The position numbers were made by a program, and so were the translations under genes. Below the pieces are notes generated by a model. It searched no databases and was not told the origin of the DNA. It was given only the letters and a program-made list of their open reading frames with translations. Of a stretch of DNA of 64,000 bases, positions 43,238 to 53,076 are shown one piece after another. This DNA comes from Pseudolabrys sp. FHR47. Lineage in GTDB: Bacteria > Pseudomonadota > Alphaproteobacteria > Rhizobiales > Xanthobacteraceae. Where the stretch lies: positions 2,297,001 through 2,361,000 of the forward strand of contig NZ_CP039740.1 in the NCBI RefSeq assembly GCF_005153485.1, in the 5' to 3' direction. The first letter of the stretch is position 1. The number at the start of each line of letters is the position of its first letter.

Positions 43238-44287
43238 GTGCCTGTGCCCTCCCGAGCATCGATTACCGCTGTCCACGGCTATGTGCCGCCGGACCTTTTG
43301 ACCAACGCCGACCTCGCGCGCATGGTCGATACCACCGACGCCTGGATTACCGAGCGCACCGGTATCAAGGAGCGCCACATCCTCAAGGGCGAGGGTCTCG
43401 GCACGTCGCACATGGGCGCCGAGGCCGTGCGCGGCCTGCTCGCGAAGACGAACACGAGGCCGGAAGAGATCGACCTGCTGATCTGCGCGACGACGACGCC
43501 GGACATGCAGTTTCCGTCGACCGCGAACCTGATCTGCGACATGGTCGGCATCAACAATATCGGCTCGTTCGATGTGCAGGCGGCCTGCTCCGGCTTTCTC
43601 TATTCGCTGACCATCGCGTCGCAGTTCATCGCCACCGGCACCGCAAAGAAAGTTATCGTCGTCGGCGCCGACAAGATGTCGTCAATCATGGATTATCAGG
43701 ATCGCGCCACCTGCGTGATCTTCGGCGACGGCGCCGGCGCCGTGCTGCTCGAGCCGAACAATCAGGGCTACGGCATCATGGACGCGTTGATCCGTTCGGA
43801 CGGATCCGGCTCCATTCATCTGCATCAGAAGGCCGGCGGCTCACGCATGCCGGCCTCGGCCGACACGGTCGCCAAGCGCCTGCACTACGTGCACCAGGAA
43901 GGCGCCGCGGTTTACAAGTTCGCCATCGCCAAAATGGCGGAAGTGTCCGGCGAGATCATGACCCGCAACAATCTGCGTGGCGATCAGATCGACTGGCTGG
44001 TGCCGCACCAGGCCAACAAGCGCATCATCGAGTCGACCGCAGAGCGCATGGGCCTGTCGATGGACAAGGTGATGGTGACCATCCACAAATACGGCAACAC
44101 CACCAATGCCACCATCCCGCTGTGCCTGTGGGATTACGAGCCGCAGTTGAAGGCCGGCAACAAGATGGTGTTCGCCGCGTTCGGCGGCGGCTTTACCTGG
44201 GCCGGCGTGTATGTGCAGTGGGCCTATGACGGTGCCAAGGCCGCACAACTGGCGCCGAAGCTCAGCGGCAATGCCGGCCACGCCTAG
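43238..44287 (+). CDS. Beta-ketoacyl-ACP synthase III family protein (FabH-like)
   Basis: Condensing enzyme of 349 residues with an intact triad: Cys in VQAACSGFLYSLT near residue 115, His in WLVPHQANKRIIE and Asn in IHKYGNTTNATIPLC. FabH starts fatty acid synthesis from acetyl-CoA. The sequence (GADKMSSIMDYQDRATCVIF, the inserted HLHQKAGGSRMPAS and the late FAAFGGGFTWAGVYVQW) looks to me like the Bacteroidota FabH type rather than the usual alphaproteobacterial one, which normally sits by plsX. It may therefore be a second, specialised copy. Start GTG 43238; GTG 43244 is possible. Confidence 0.85.
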   Translation: MPVPSRASITAVHGYVPPDLLTNADLARMVDTTDAWITERTGIKERHILKGEGLGTSHMGAEAVRGLLAKTNTRPEEIDLLICATTTPDMQFPSTANLICDMVGINNIGSFDVQAACSGFLYSLTIASQFIATGTAKKVIVVGADKMSSIMDYQDRATCVIFGDGAGAVLLEPNNQGYGIMDALIRSDGSGSIHLHQKAGGSRMPASADTVAKRLHYVHQEGAAVYKFAIAKMAEVSGEIMTRNNLRGDQIDWLVPHQANKRIIESTAERMGLSMDKVMVTIHKYGNTTNATIPLCLWDYEPQLKAGNKMVFAAFGGGFTWAGVYVQWAYDGAKAAQLAPKLSGNAGHA

Positions 44288-44367
44288 GCGTTAAGCCGAT
44301 AATTTGATCGAAAGGCCAGCGGCGATTAACGCCGCGGCAAGGGACGAACGTCTGCGGAGGAGAGCTC

Positions 44368-45390
44368 GTGGCGAAGCATCGCGTCGGCGTCATCGGGCTG
44401 GGCATGGCGCTCAAGCCGCATCTCAAGAGCCTCGAAGAGTTGTCCGACCGCGTCGAAATCGCCGCGTGCTTTACGCCGTCGGCCGAGCGCCGCAAGGCCT
44501 TTGCCGCCGCCAACAAACATCCCGTCGTCGACAGCCTCGGCGCGATCCTCGGCGACAAGTCGATCGATGTCGTTTTCGTGCTGACGCCGCCGATGTCACA
44601 TCTTGAACTGGTCGAGCAATGCGCCGTCGCCGGCAAGCATGTGCTGCTGGAAAAGCCGATCGACTTCACCAGCGCGCGCGGCGAGCAACAGGTCGCCGCC
44701 ATGGACAAGGCCGACCGCAAGTTCGCGGTGATGCTGCAGCACCGCTTCCGTGACGCCTCGCGGAAACTGCGCGCCGCCGTACAAAGCGGCGAACTCGGCG
44801 AACTCGTGTCGGCCTCGGCCTCTATTCGCTGGTGGCGTACGCCGGAATATTTTGCCCAGCCTGGCCGCGGCATGAAGGCACGCGACGGCGGCGGCGTTCT
44901 CATCACGCAGGCGATCCACACGCTTGACCTGTTCCAGAGCCTGACCGGGCCGATCGCGAAAGTCACCGCCTTTGCGAAAACTTCGCCGCTGCGCAAGATC
45001 GATACCGAGGACATCGTCGCCGGCGCCATTGAGTTCAAGAACGGCGCCATTGGCACTATCGACGCGACCACCGTGTCCTATCCGGGCTTCCCGGAAAAGC
45101 TTGAACTCGCCTGCACCAACGCGACCGCGGTACTGAACGCCGAGACGCTCGACATCTATTTCAAGGATGGCCGCCATGCGCATCACGAAGGTGCGGCGTC
45201 GAAGAGCGGCGGCACCGACCCGATGGCGTTCCCGAACGACGCGCACAAGGGTCTGATCGTCGATTTCCTCTACGCCATCGACAATAACCGCGAGCCGGAA
45301 TCGAGTGGCCGTGAGTCGCTCAAGGTGATGCGGCTGATCGAAGCGATGCTGGCGTCGGCCGAGCAGGGACGGCCTGTCGCTATTGGCTGA
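44368..45390 (+). CDS. Gfo/Idh/MocA family oxidoreductase
   Basis: NAD(P)-dependent sugar-type dehydrogenase of 340 residues. The N-terminal Rossmann fold has HRVGVIGLGMALKPHLKSL, the conserved EKP motif is in LLEKPIDFTS near residue 98, and the C-terminal substrate domain has HRFRDASRKL and GGGVLITQAIHTLDLFQSL. Start GTG 44368 is preceded by GGAGGAG. A Gfo/Idh gene next to lpxI/lpxB is common in this group and may act on a sugar nucleotide, but the substrate is unknown. Confidence 0.88.
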   Translation: MAKHRVGVIGLGMALKPHLKSLEELSDRVEIAACFTPSAERRKAFAAANKHPVVDSLGAILGDKSIDVVFVLTPPMSHLELVEQCAVAGKHVLLEKPIDFTSARGEQQVAAMDKADRKFAVMLQHRFRDASRKLRAAVQSGELGELVSASASIRWWRTPEYFAQPGRGMKARDGGGVLITQAIHTLDLFQSLTGPIAKVTAFAKTSPLRKIDTEDIVAGAIEFKNGAIGTIDATTVSYPGFPEKLELACTNATAVLNAETLDIYFKDGRHAHHEGAASKSGGTDPMAFPNDAHKGLIVDFLYAIDNNREPESSGRESLKVMRLIEAMLASAEQGRPVAIG

Positions 45391-45408
45391 GTTGGCTGGC
45401 TTGAACCG

Positions 45409-45609
45409 TCAAGGAGCGCGGTCGCGCCTCAGCAGGTAGCCGGTCGCAATGAGAGGGGCGATGCCAAGGCTCGACCAACCAACGATGTCCCACCAGCCGT
45501 CGTCCAGCAGCGCCGCGACCAGCCCGATCCCGCTCAGGACGCCGATCAGGGCTGGGACGGCGAAGATCTGTTTGAGTGACTGCGGTTTTCGACGGGTCTT
45601 GCCGGTCAT
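45409..45609 (-). CDS. Small two-span membrane protein
   Basis: A 66-residue protein: basic N terminus (MTGKTRRKPQSLKQ), a hydrophobic helix (IFAVPALIGVLSGIGLVAAL), a Trp-containing loop (DDGWWDIVGW) and a second helix, ending LLRRDRAP. Its start overlaps the stop of the PepSY gene (ATGA), so it is the last gene of the iron-uptake operon. Small proteins of this kind often follow PepSY genes; function unknown. Confidence 0.75.
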   Translation of the reverse strand: MTGKTRRKPQSLKQIFAVPALIGVLSGIGLVAALLDDGWWDIVGWSSLGIAPLIATGYLLRRDRAP

Positions 45610-46739
45610 TCAGCAGGAACCGCGACGGCTTGGCTGAGGCGCCGCCGGCCAAAACGCCGCGCAACCCACAGATAGAGCCCGCTCCCCAGCACGACGATCG
45701 TCAGGATGTCGAGCACGGCCCAGACGATCTTCAAAGGCATGCCGCCGTAATCGCCGAAATGGAGCGGCTGCGACAGCAGCAAGGTCTGAACGTACCAGGG
45801 CATGACCCGCGTATCGGCAAAGCTGCCGTTTGTCGCATCGATCAGGACCGGTTGGAACAACCGCGATGTCAGCGGCGTGTCGCCACGCATGAACACGGCA
45901 TAGTGCGCGGTGCTCGTGAACGCCGTGCCCGGATAGGCGATGAAAAAAGGAACCATGCCCGGCAGCTTTTCCTGCGCCGTGTCGACGGCCTTCTGGATGC
46001 TGTAGAAATTCTGCGGTAGCGGCGCGCTCTTGTAGGGCCCGACCATCCCGGTCAATTGATCGACTTGCCACAGCTTGAGGACGAGATCGGCCCAGGTGTT
46101 GATGACACCGGTAAATCCGACCACCACGGCCCATACGATGGTGACTGCACCGAGCAGGTTGTGGATGTCGAGCCATTTGAGAAGGCGCGATTTCGTCTTT
46201 CGCACGGTGCCAAAATCGAGTTTTCGCATGGCCGGGGCGTAGACAACCACGCCGGAAATAATGGCGACAACGAGAAGCAAGCCCATGAAGCCGAGAAACA
46301 GCTTGCCTGGCAGGCCGGCGAACAGATCGACATGCAGTTTGAACAGATAATAGGTGAGGTGCCCGTCCGCCGGCGGCGCGTCGAGATACTGGGCGGTGTG
46401 CGCATCCATGCGCAGGGAACGGTTGTTTTCCGAGGGCGCGTCCTGCGCCTTGGCGACGCTGAGCCAGATGACATTCGGATCGTCGCGGTCCCAGATGAGG
46501 AATTGCAGGAACTCGCCCGGTGCTTTGGCCATACCGTTGGCGATGACCTTGTCGAGATCGGCCGCCGGCGTGCCGGGCGCGACCTTCGCCGCCGGCACGG
46601 TCTCATGCAGGAAATCGTCAATCTCCTCATGGAAGATCAGAGGCAGACCGGTCACGCACAGTAACAACATGAACAGCGTCGATATGAGGCTGGTCCAGGT
46701 ATGGACGAATGACCAGGCGCGGATTGTTCTTGTCTGCAT
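45606..46739 (-). CDS. PepSY-associated TM helix protein (siderophore operon)
   Basis: Inner-membrane protein of 377 residues with four main spans: WSFVHTWTSLISTLFMLLLC at the N terminus, LGFMGLLLVVAIISGVVVY, IVWAVVVGFTGVINTW and a C-terminal LDILTIVVLGSGLYLWVARR. The histidines in FVHTW, KLHVDLF, DIHNLLGA and PLHFGDYGG are typical of the family, which is thought to reduce ferric siderophores at the inner membrane. ATG 46739 (MQTRTIRA) fits the first helix. It follows the receptor by 5 bp. Confidence 0.87.
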   Translation of the reverse strand: MQTRTIRAWSFVHTWTSLISTLFMLLLCVTGLPLIFHEEIDDFLHETVPAAKVAPGTPAADLDKVIANGMAKAPGEFLQFLIWDRDDPNVIWLSVAKAQDAPSENNRSLRMDAHTAQYLDAPPADGHLTYYLFKLHVDLFAGLPGKLFLGFMGLLLVVAIISGVVVYAPAMRKLDFGTVRKTKSRLLKWLDIHNLLGAVTIVWAVVVGFTGVINTWADLVLKLWQVDQLTGMVGPYKSAPLPQNFYSIQKAVDTAQEKLPGMVPFFIAYPGTAFTSTAHYAVFMRGDTPLTSRLFQPVLIDATNGSFADTRVMPWYVQTLLLSQPLHFGDYGGMPLKIVWAVLDILTIVVLGSGLYLWVARRFGRRRLSQAVAVPAE

Positions 46740-46744
46740 GGCAG

Positions 46745-48961
46745 CTACCAGCGGTAGGCGAGGCTGGCGGTCGTGCGCATGCGTTCGCCGTAGTAGCAGG
46801 CCGAGGGCGACGAACAGGACGCGACATAAGTCTTGTCGAACAGGTTCACGACATTGATCGCGGCGCGCCAACCCTTGATCTCGTAGTGCACGGTGGCATC
46901 GACCAGCGTGTAGGACGGCACTGGCATCGTATTGTCCGTATCCGCCCAACTCGATCCGACATAGCGAACGCCGCCGCCGAAACCGAAACCGGCGAGTACG
47001 CCTGACTGTAGCGTGTAGTCCGCCCAAATCGAACCGAACTGCTCGGGAACGCCGGTGGGCATTTTGCCGATATTGGCTGGATTGAGATCCTCCGTCGTCT
47101 CCATGTCGTACATGGTGTAGGCGGCTTTGAGCTTCAGCCCCGGCAAAGGCGTGGCGACGGCTTCGAATTCCCAGCCGCGCGATTTGACCGCGCCGGTCTG
47201 CGTGGAAAGCAACGGGTTGCCCGGATCGGTCGTCAGCACATTGCGGCGGGCGAGATCGAAATAGGCGGCGCTGAAATGGCCGTTGAACCAGGACGGCTCG
47301 ATCTTGACGCCGACTTCGGTCTGCCGACCCGTCTCGGGCTCGAGCAGCTGGTTCGTGACCGAATTGGTGCCGATCACAGGATTGTAACTCGTGGAGTATA
47401 CGACATACGGGGCGACACCGCCTGGCAGCAGATAGCTGAGGCCGGCCCGGCCGCTGAAGCGGCCGTCGTTCCGGGATTGGTCGGCGCCGATGTGGTTGTC
47501 GTTCTCGGTGCGAACAGAATCGTAGCGACCGCTGAGCGTCACGATCATTCGGCCGAGTTTGATCTGATCCTGGCCGTAGACCCCGCCGGTGCGCTGCGTG
47601 AGGTAATAGTCCTGGAACGGCGCGCCGCTCGCCCTGGCGGTGGGCGTATAAACGGGATTGATGAGATCGAGCGGCGTCGCACCAGCAAAAACGCCGTAGT
47701 CGTCGATGGTGTAGTACTTCAAGTCGGCACCCACCAATGCCGTGTGTGACAGCGGTCCGGTGCGAAACTTGTATTCGAGCTGATTGTCGAGATTGAACTG
47801 GTTGGCCGTCGGGTTGTCCCAGAAGTTGAAGCGGGCGAGGTTCGCGGCGGCGGCCGTGGTCGCGTAGCCGACTCCATAAACCTGGGTCAGATGCACATCG
47901 TCATGAGCGTAGCGGGCATTCTGCCGGAACGTGACACTGTCGGACAATGCCGTTTCGAACTGGTAGCCGACCATCTGCTGGTCTCGGCGATGTTCGTCAT
48001 TGCTCGGCTCACCGGTGAAGCGTGACGTCGAAATGCGGCCATAGGGCGCGGCCGTAACGGTGCCTTCATAGGGCAAGAAGTTGAGCCCGTTGGTTTTGGT
48101 CCGCGAGATCGACGCCAGCAGCGTCAACGTGGTGTTCATGTTTGGCTTCCACGTCAACGCCGGATTGATGAAATAGACGTCGTTCTTGGTGTAGTCGGTC
48201 TGGGTGTCGCCCGCCTGGGCCCATCCGGTCAGCCGGTAATAAAACTTGCCGTAATCGGACGCGACCGCCAGCGGCCCGCCAATATCGAAACCGACATGGC
48301 GGTTGCCATAGTTGTCGACGCCAATCTCGATTTCGTGCTGGGCCGTCATCGGCGGCCGCTTGCTGGTCGCATTGATAACGCCGCCCGGACTGCCACCGCT
48401 GTAAAGCGCCGCGGACGGGCCGAGCAGAACATCGACGCGGTCGAGCGCATAAGGATGCAGCTTCCAGCTCGCATAAGAGGTGTAAAAGAGCTGCATGCCG
48501 TCGAGGAAGATTGCCTCGTTCTGCGAGGTGAAGCCGCGCAGCAGGAACCAATCATTGCGATAGTCGGAGCCGAAGGTCTCGCCTTTGACTCCGGCCGAGT
48601 AGCGCACGGTTTCTGCGAAGGTCGCCGGCTTCTGGTCGCGCATCTGATCGCTGGTGACGCTGCTGATTGACTGCGGCGTTTCGATCCACGGTGTGTTCGT
48701 CTTCGTCGCGGTCGTCGAGCGTTTGACGACATAGTCCTCGGTATCGGACGACGAGTCCGCTCGCCGCGTGGCGTTGACTTCGATGGTGTCCAGGCTGACG
48801 GTCGGCGCGGATTGCGCATGCGCGGCAGACCCAAACACCACGGGCCCAAGCACCATTAGCAATGCCGCCATGCTGACGGTTCGGCTCAGCATCGACGTTA
48901 TGCTCTTTGTCGAAAGACCTGATCCGAACGCCCGCCACCGCGTCTGCATTGCCTGCCCCAT
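46745..48961 (-). CDS. TonB-dependent siderophore receptor
   Basis: Outer-membrane receptor of 738 residues. A long N-terminal signal region ends near AAHAQ; then TIEVNAT (TonB-box side), a plug (about residues 85-225 with PWIETPQSISSVTSDQMRDQ, FLLRGFTSQNEAIFLDGMQL and LYSGGSPGGVINATSKRP) and a barrel ending in Trp (ASLAYRW). The plug motifs are those of ferric-hydroxamate/pyoverdine-type receptors. The start is uncertain: 48961 or an internal ATG nearer the signal peptide. It heads an operon with the PepSY and small membrane protein genes. Confidence 0.88.
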   Translation of the reverse strand: MGQAMQTRWRAFGSGLSTKSITSMLSRTVSMAALLMVLGPVVFGSAAHAQSAPTVSLDTIEVNATRRADSSSDTEDYVVKRSTTATKTNTPWIETPQSISSVTSDQMRDQKPATFAETVRYSAGVKGETFGSDYRNDWFLLRGFTSQNEAIFLDGMQLFYTSYASWKLHPYALDRVDVLLGPSAALYSGGSPGGVINATSKRPPMTAQHEIEIGVDNYGNRHVGFDIGGPLAVASDYGKFYYRLTGWAQAGDTQTDYTKNDVYFINPALTWKPNMNTTLTLLASISRTKTNGLNFLPYEGTVTAAPYGRISTSRFTGEPSNDEHRRDQQMVGYQFETALSDSVTFRQNARYAHDDVHLTQVYGVGYATTAAAANLARFNFWDNPTANQFNLDNQLEYKFRTGPLSHTALVGADLKYYTIDDYGVFAGATPLDLINPVYTPTARASGAPFQDYYLTQRTGGVYGQDQIKLGRMIVTLSGRYDSVRTENDNHIGADQSRNDGRFSGRAGLSYLLPGGVAPYVVYSTSYNPVIGTNSVTNQLLEPETGRQTEVGVKIEPSWFNGHFSAAYFDLARRNVLTTDPGNPLLSTQTGAVKSRGWEFEAVATPLPGLKLKAAYTMYDMETTEDLNPANIGKMPTGVPEQFGSIWADYTLQSGVLAGFGFGGGVRYVGSSWADTDNTMPVPSYTLVDATVHYEIKGWRAAINVVNLFDKTYVASCSSPSACYYGERMRTTASLAYRW

Positions 48962-49303
48962 TCGAACGAATGACTATTGGCGACAGGTAACCCGGTCCGG
49001 AAACGCCGACAAGACATTTATTGCCGTGATATCAATAGCTTAGAACTAGAATAATTTCAGTTTTGGTGGACGAAATGGACCTTGGCGCCGGTGCGTTAGC
49101 CGACTTTCCAATTCACATACGCGACGACGTCTCATCGCTTCGCTATTACTCCAACGCACGGCGACCGTCGCATTAACGCTGACGGACCGAGCGTTGCGGT
49201 AGGTCAACATTTCTGTTCGGTGACCAGGCTAAGCAATAACATAAGGCCGGGTCGCAAGCGAAACGTGCTTCCGGTGGCGAGCGGCAAGACAGGGCTTGGC
49301 AAC
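48962..49303. promoter_or_regulatory. Divergent control region, siderophore receptor / exporter
   Basis: A 342-bp AT-richer spacer between divergent operons. Around 49037-49060 the sequence CTTAGAACTAGAATAATTTC holds a TTAGAA half-site like that of the Irr/ICE iron box (TTTAGAA-n-TTCTAAA), but the second half is missing, so this is only a weak candidate. No full Fur box was found. Confidence 0.3.
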
Positions 49304-50368
49304 GTGAATAAGACAAGAACATTGATCGCCGTAATTGCCGTCGCGATCGTCGGCGGTGGTTATGGGCTGTGGCACTGGCTCAATGCCTCGCCGCTGCCTC
49401 CAGGGATCGCGAGCGCCAACGGCCGGATCGAAGCGACCGAGATCGACATCGCGGCGAAAACGCCGGGGCGTCTCAGGGAGGTCATGGTCGACGAAGGCGA
49501 CTTCGTCACCACGGGCCAGATCCTTGCTCGGATGGATACGGACGTCCTCGAAGCGCAGCTCCGCGAGGCGCAGGCGCAAGTGCGGCGCGCCACCATCGCG
49601 ATCGACACGGCGCGCAGCCAGGTGGTGCAGCGCCGGGCGGAGAAGCAGGCCGCCACCGCGGTGATCGCTCAGCGCAACGCCGAGCTCGACGCCGCGCAGA
49701 GGCGCTTCGATCGCTCCGAACAACTCGCCAAGTCCGGCAGCGGCTCCATTGAAAGTCTCGACAACGACCGGGCCCGCTACGAAGGAGCAAAGGCTGCGGT
49801 CAGTGCGGCGGAAGCGCAGGCGGCGGCCCTCGATTCTGCGATAAGTGCGGCGCAGGCGCAGGTGATCGACGCCGAGGCCGCAGTCGATGCCGCCAAGGCG
49901 ACCGTTGATCGCATCAAGGCCGATATAGCGGATGGCACGCTGGTCGCGCCGCGTGACGGAAGGGTTCAGTATCGCGTCGCGCAGCCGGGAGAAGTGCTGG
50001 GGGCGGGCGGCAAAGTTCTCAACATGGTCGATCTCAGCGACGTCTACATGACGTTCTTTCTGTCCACGGAAACCGCCGGCCGCGTCGCGATCGGCAGCGA
50101 GGTTCATCTGATCCTCGACGCCATCCCGCAATATGTCGTGCCTGCGCGCGCAACCTTTGTCGCCGATGTCGCCCAGTTCACGCCGAAGACCGTCGAGACG
50201 GCGGAAGAACGGCAGAAGCTGATGTTCCGTATCAAGGCTAAAATCGCGCCGGAACTGCTGCGGAAATACATCCGTCAGGTCAAGACGGGCCTGCCGGGAA
50301 CCGCCTATGTGCGGCTGAATGCCGATACGAAATGGCCACCCCAGCTCGAGGCCAGGCTGCCGCAATGA
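49304..50368 (+). CDS. HlyD-family membrane fusion protein
   Basis: Periplasmic adaptor of an ABC exporter, 354 residues: N-terminal membrane anchor ([18 protein letters not shown]), a biotinyl-lipoyl half ([20 protein letters not shown]), a long Ala/Gln-rich coiled-coil hairpin (residues about 75-210, e.g. [19 protein letters not shown]), the second lipoyl half [16 protein letters not shown] and a beta-barrel domain. Start GTG 49304 has AGGG upstream; a longer frame from ATG-like 49220 is unlikely. It overlaps the ABC gene (ATGA). Confidence 0.88.
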   Translation: MNKTRTLIAVIAVAIVGGGYGLWHWLNASPLPPGIASANGRIEATEIDIAAKTPGRLREVMVDEGDFVTTGQILARMDTDVLEAQLREAQAQVRRATIAIDTARSQVVQRRAEKQAATAVIAQRNAELDAAQRRFDRSEQLAKSGSGSIESLDNDRARYEGAKAAVSAAEAQAAALDSAISAAQAQVIDAEAAVDAAKATVDRIKADIADGTLVAPRDGRVQYRVAQPGEVLGAGGKVLNMVDLSDVYMTFFLSTETAGRVAIGSEVHLILDAIPQYVVPARATFVADVAQFTPKTVETAEERQKLMFRIKAKIAPELLRKYIRQVKTGLPGTAYVRLNADTKWPPQLEARLPQ

Positions 50369-53073
50369 ACCGGGAAAGCGCCGTGCCGGTCGCCCGGCTG
50401 CGGGACGTAGTGCTGCGATACGGCACGGTGCGGGCGCTCGATGGCATTACTCTCGATCTTCCGTCCGGCGGCATGGTTGGTCTGATCGGCCCCGACGGCG
50501 TAGGCAAATCCAGTCTCTTGGCGCTCATTGCCGGGGCACGCCGCGTGCAAAACGGTGACGTGGAGGTGTTCGGCGGCGACATGGCGAAAGCTCGCCACCG
50601 CGGCGAGGTTTGCCCACGCATTGCCTACATGCCGCAAGGGCTCGGCAAGAACCTCTATGCGATGCTCTCGGTTCGAGAGAACATCGACTTCTTCGCCAGA
50701 TTGTTCGGGCAGAGCGCGGCCGAGCGCGAGCGCCGGATTGCCGCGCTGACCGAGAGCACTGGCCTTGCGCCGTTTCTCGACCGTCCCGCCGGCAAGCTGT
50801 CGGGCGGCATGAAACAGAAGCTCGGCCTTTGCTGCGCGCTGGTTCATGATCCCGACCTGCTCATTCTTGACGAACCGACGACCGGCATCGACCCATTGTC
50901 GCGGCGCCAGTTCTGGGAGCTGATTGATCGCATCCGGGTCAGCCGTCCCGGCATGAGTGTCATCGTCGCCACGGCCTATATGGAAGAGGCCGCCGGTTTC
51001 GATTGGTTGATCGCGATGAACGCCGGCCGCGTCATGGCCGAGGGCACGGTCGATGATCTGTTGCAGCGAACGCAGGCCGCCAACCTGGAAGCCGCATTTG
51101 TCAGCCTGCTGCCGGACGAGCAACGGCGCGGCCATCGCGCGGTCGAACTTAAACCGTTGCCACCGGATCATGGCGAAGTAGCCATCGAGGCGCGCGACCT
51201 GACCATGCGCTTTGGCGATTTCGTCGCCGTCGATCATGTCAGCTTTCGGATTCCTCGCGGGGAAATCTTCGGGTTCCTCGGCTCCAATGGGTGCGGCAAG
51301 ACCACGACCATGAAGATGATGACGGGGCTTCTCGAGCCGAGTGAGGGTGAAGCGCGGCTCTTCGGGCAGCCCCTCAATCCGAACGACCTGGAGACACGCC
51401 GCCGGGTCGGTTACATGTCGCAAGGTTTCTCGCTCTACGGCGAACTGACGGTGCGGCAGAATCTCGAACTGCATGCGCGACTGTTCCAGCTGCCGCCCGA
51501 CGAGATACCGGCCCGCGTCGAGAATGTGGCCCAGCGCTTTGAGCTGACCGGCATCATGGACGTCCTGCCGGGCAACTTGCCGCTTGGACAGCGCCAGCGA
51601 TTGTCGCTCGCCGTGGCCATGATCCACGCGCCGCCACTCCTCATCCTCGACGAGCCGACCTCAGGCGTTGATCCGGTGGCGCGTGATGCTTTCTGGCAGA
51701 CCCTGATCGACCTTTCGCGCAACGACGGCGTCACCATCTTCATCTCCACTCATTTCATGAACGAAGCGGAACGCTGCGATCGCATTTCGCTGATGCATGC
51801 GGGCAAGGTTCTGGCCAGCGATACTCCCGCAGCTTTGGTCCAGACGCGGAAGGCGAGAAGTCTGGAAGCAGCGTTTATCGGTTACCTCGAAGACGTCGTC
51901 GAAGAGCCTCCCGTTACGCCTCTGACGACAGAGGCGGTTACGCCGGCCGAGCGGCGAAAGAGCCGCCGGTTCGATCCGCAACGGATGTTCACTTATGCAC
52001 GGCGGGAGGCGCTGGAATTGCGCCGCGACCCGGTGCGGGCAACGTTGGCGCTGGTCGGCACCGTGATTCTGATGTTCATCATGGCCTTCGGCATCTCCAT
52101 GGATGTCGAAAACCTGACGTTTGCCGTGCTCGACCGCGATCAGACGACGACGAGCCAGAATTATACGATCAACATTGCCGGGTCGCGCTATTTCCTGGAG
52201 CGGCCGCCGATCACGGACTACGCCGATCTGGACCGGCGCATGCGTGCCGGGCAGCTGACGCTGGCCATCGAAATTCCGCCTGGCTTCGGCCGCGACGTCG
52301 CGCGCGGGCGGCCGGTTGCCATCGGCGCCTGGGCGGACGGCGCCATGCCGATGCGCGCCGAAACCGTGCAGGGTTATGTGAAGGCCCTCCATACGCAATG
52401 GCTGACCCAGCAAGGCGCCGACGCAAGTCCCGTGAACATCGAGCTTCGCTACCGGTACAATCCCGACGTCAAGAGCCTGGTTGCCATGGTGCCGGCGGTC
52501 ATTCCGATGCTGTTGCTGCTCATTCCGTCGATGCTCACCGCGCTCAGTGTGGTGCGCGAGAAGGAGCTTGGATCGGTCATCAATTTCTATGTGACGCCAA
52601 CGACGCGGCTGGAGTTCTTGCTAGGCAAGCAGATCCCTTATGTGGTGCTCGGGATGTTCAATTTCCTCCTGCTGACGCTCATGGCGGTGACCGTGTTCGG
52701 CGTGCCGCTGAAGGGCAGCTTTCCTGCATTGGCCGTCGGCGCGTTTCTCTATGTAATCGCGGCAACCGCCATGGGTCTCGTCATGTCATCGTTCATGCGC
52801 AGCCAGGTGGCTGCCATTTTCGGCACGGCGGTTGCGACTCTCGTTCCGGCCGCACAATTCTCGGGATTTATCGATCCGGTTTCGTCGCTGCAGGGCATTG
52901 GCGCCTTCATCGGCTCGGTCTATCCGACGACCTACTTCCTGATCATCTCCCGCGGTACCTTCGCCAAGGCGCTTCACTTCACCGACCTGCAGGCGATGTT
53001 CGTGCCGCTGCTGCTGGCGATCCCGGTCCTGCTCGGCGTCTGTGCGCTGCTGCTGAAGAAGCAGGAGAGCTGA
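50365..53073 (+). CDS. rbbA: RbbA-type ABC transporter (two ATPase domains fused to permease)
   Basis: A 902-residue fusion. The first ATPase has GPDGVGKSS near residue 50, signature [12 protein letters not shown] and Walker [13 protein letters not shown]. The second has [14 protein letters not shown] near residue 315, Walker [13 protein letters not shown], but its signature is altered to [12 protein letters not shown]. From about residue 555 comes an ABC-2 permease with a periplasmic loop and five C-terminal spans ([20 protein letters not shown] and on). This is the layout of RbbA/YhiH of E. coli. With the HlyD and permease genes it forms a complete exporter; the substrate is unknown. Confidence 0.9.
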   Translation: MNRESAVPVARLRDVVLRYGTVRALDGITLDLPSGGMVGLIGPDGVGKSSLLALIAGARRVQNGDVEVFGGDMAKARHRGEVCPRIAYMPQGLGKNLYAMLSVRENIDFFARLFGQSAAERERRIAALTESTGLAPFLDRPAGKLSGGMKQKLGLCCALVHDPDLLILDEPTTGIDPLSRRQFWELIDRIRVSRPGMSVIVATAYMEEAAGFDWLIAMNAGRVMAEGTVDDLLQRTQAANLEAAFVSLLPDEQRRGHRAVELKPLPPDHGEVAIEARDLTMRFGDFVAVDHVSFRIPRGEIFGFLGSNGCGKTTTMKMMTGLLEPSEGEARLFGQPLNPNDLETRRRVGYMSQGFSLYGELTVRQNLELHARLFQLPPDEIPARVENVAQRFELTGIMDVLPGNLPLGQRQRLSLAVAMIHAPPLLILDEPTSGVDPVARDAFWQTLIDLSRNDGVTIFISTHFMNEAERCDRISLMHAGKVLASDTPAALVQTRKARSLEAAFIGYLEDVVEEPPVTPLTTEAVTPAERRKSRRFDPQRMFTYARREALELRRDPVRATLALVGTVILMFIMAFGISMDVENLTFAVLDRDQTTTSQNYTINIAGSRYFLERPPITDYADLDRRMRAGQLTLAIEIPPGFGRDVARGRPVAIGAWADGAMPMRAETVQGYVKALHTQWLTQQGADASPVNIELRYRYNPDVKSLVAMVPAVIPMLLLLIPSMLTALSVVREKELGSVINFYVTPTTRLEFLLGKQIPYVVLGMFNFLLLTLMAVTVFGVPLKGSFPALAVGAFLYVIAATAMGLVMSSFMRSQVAAIFGTAVATLVPAAQFSGFIDPVSSLQGIGAFIGSVYPTTYFLIISRGTFAKALHFTDLQAMFVPLLLAIPVLLGVCALLLKKQES

Positions 53074-53076
53074 GCG

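Noticed and set aside
49037..49060. Possible Irr (ICE) iron box upstream of the siderophore receptor
   Set aside because: Only one TTAGAA half-site is clear; the inverted partner is missing, so it is not called as an operator.
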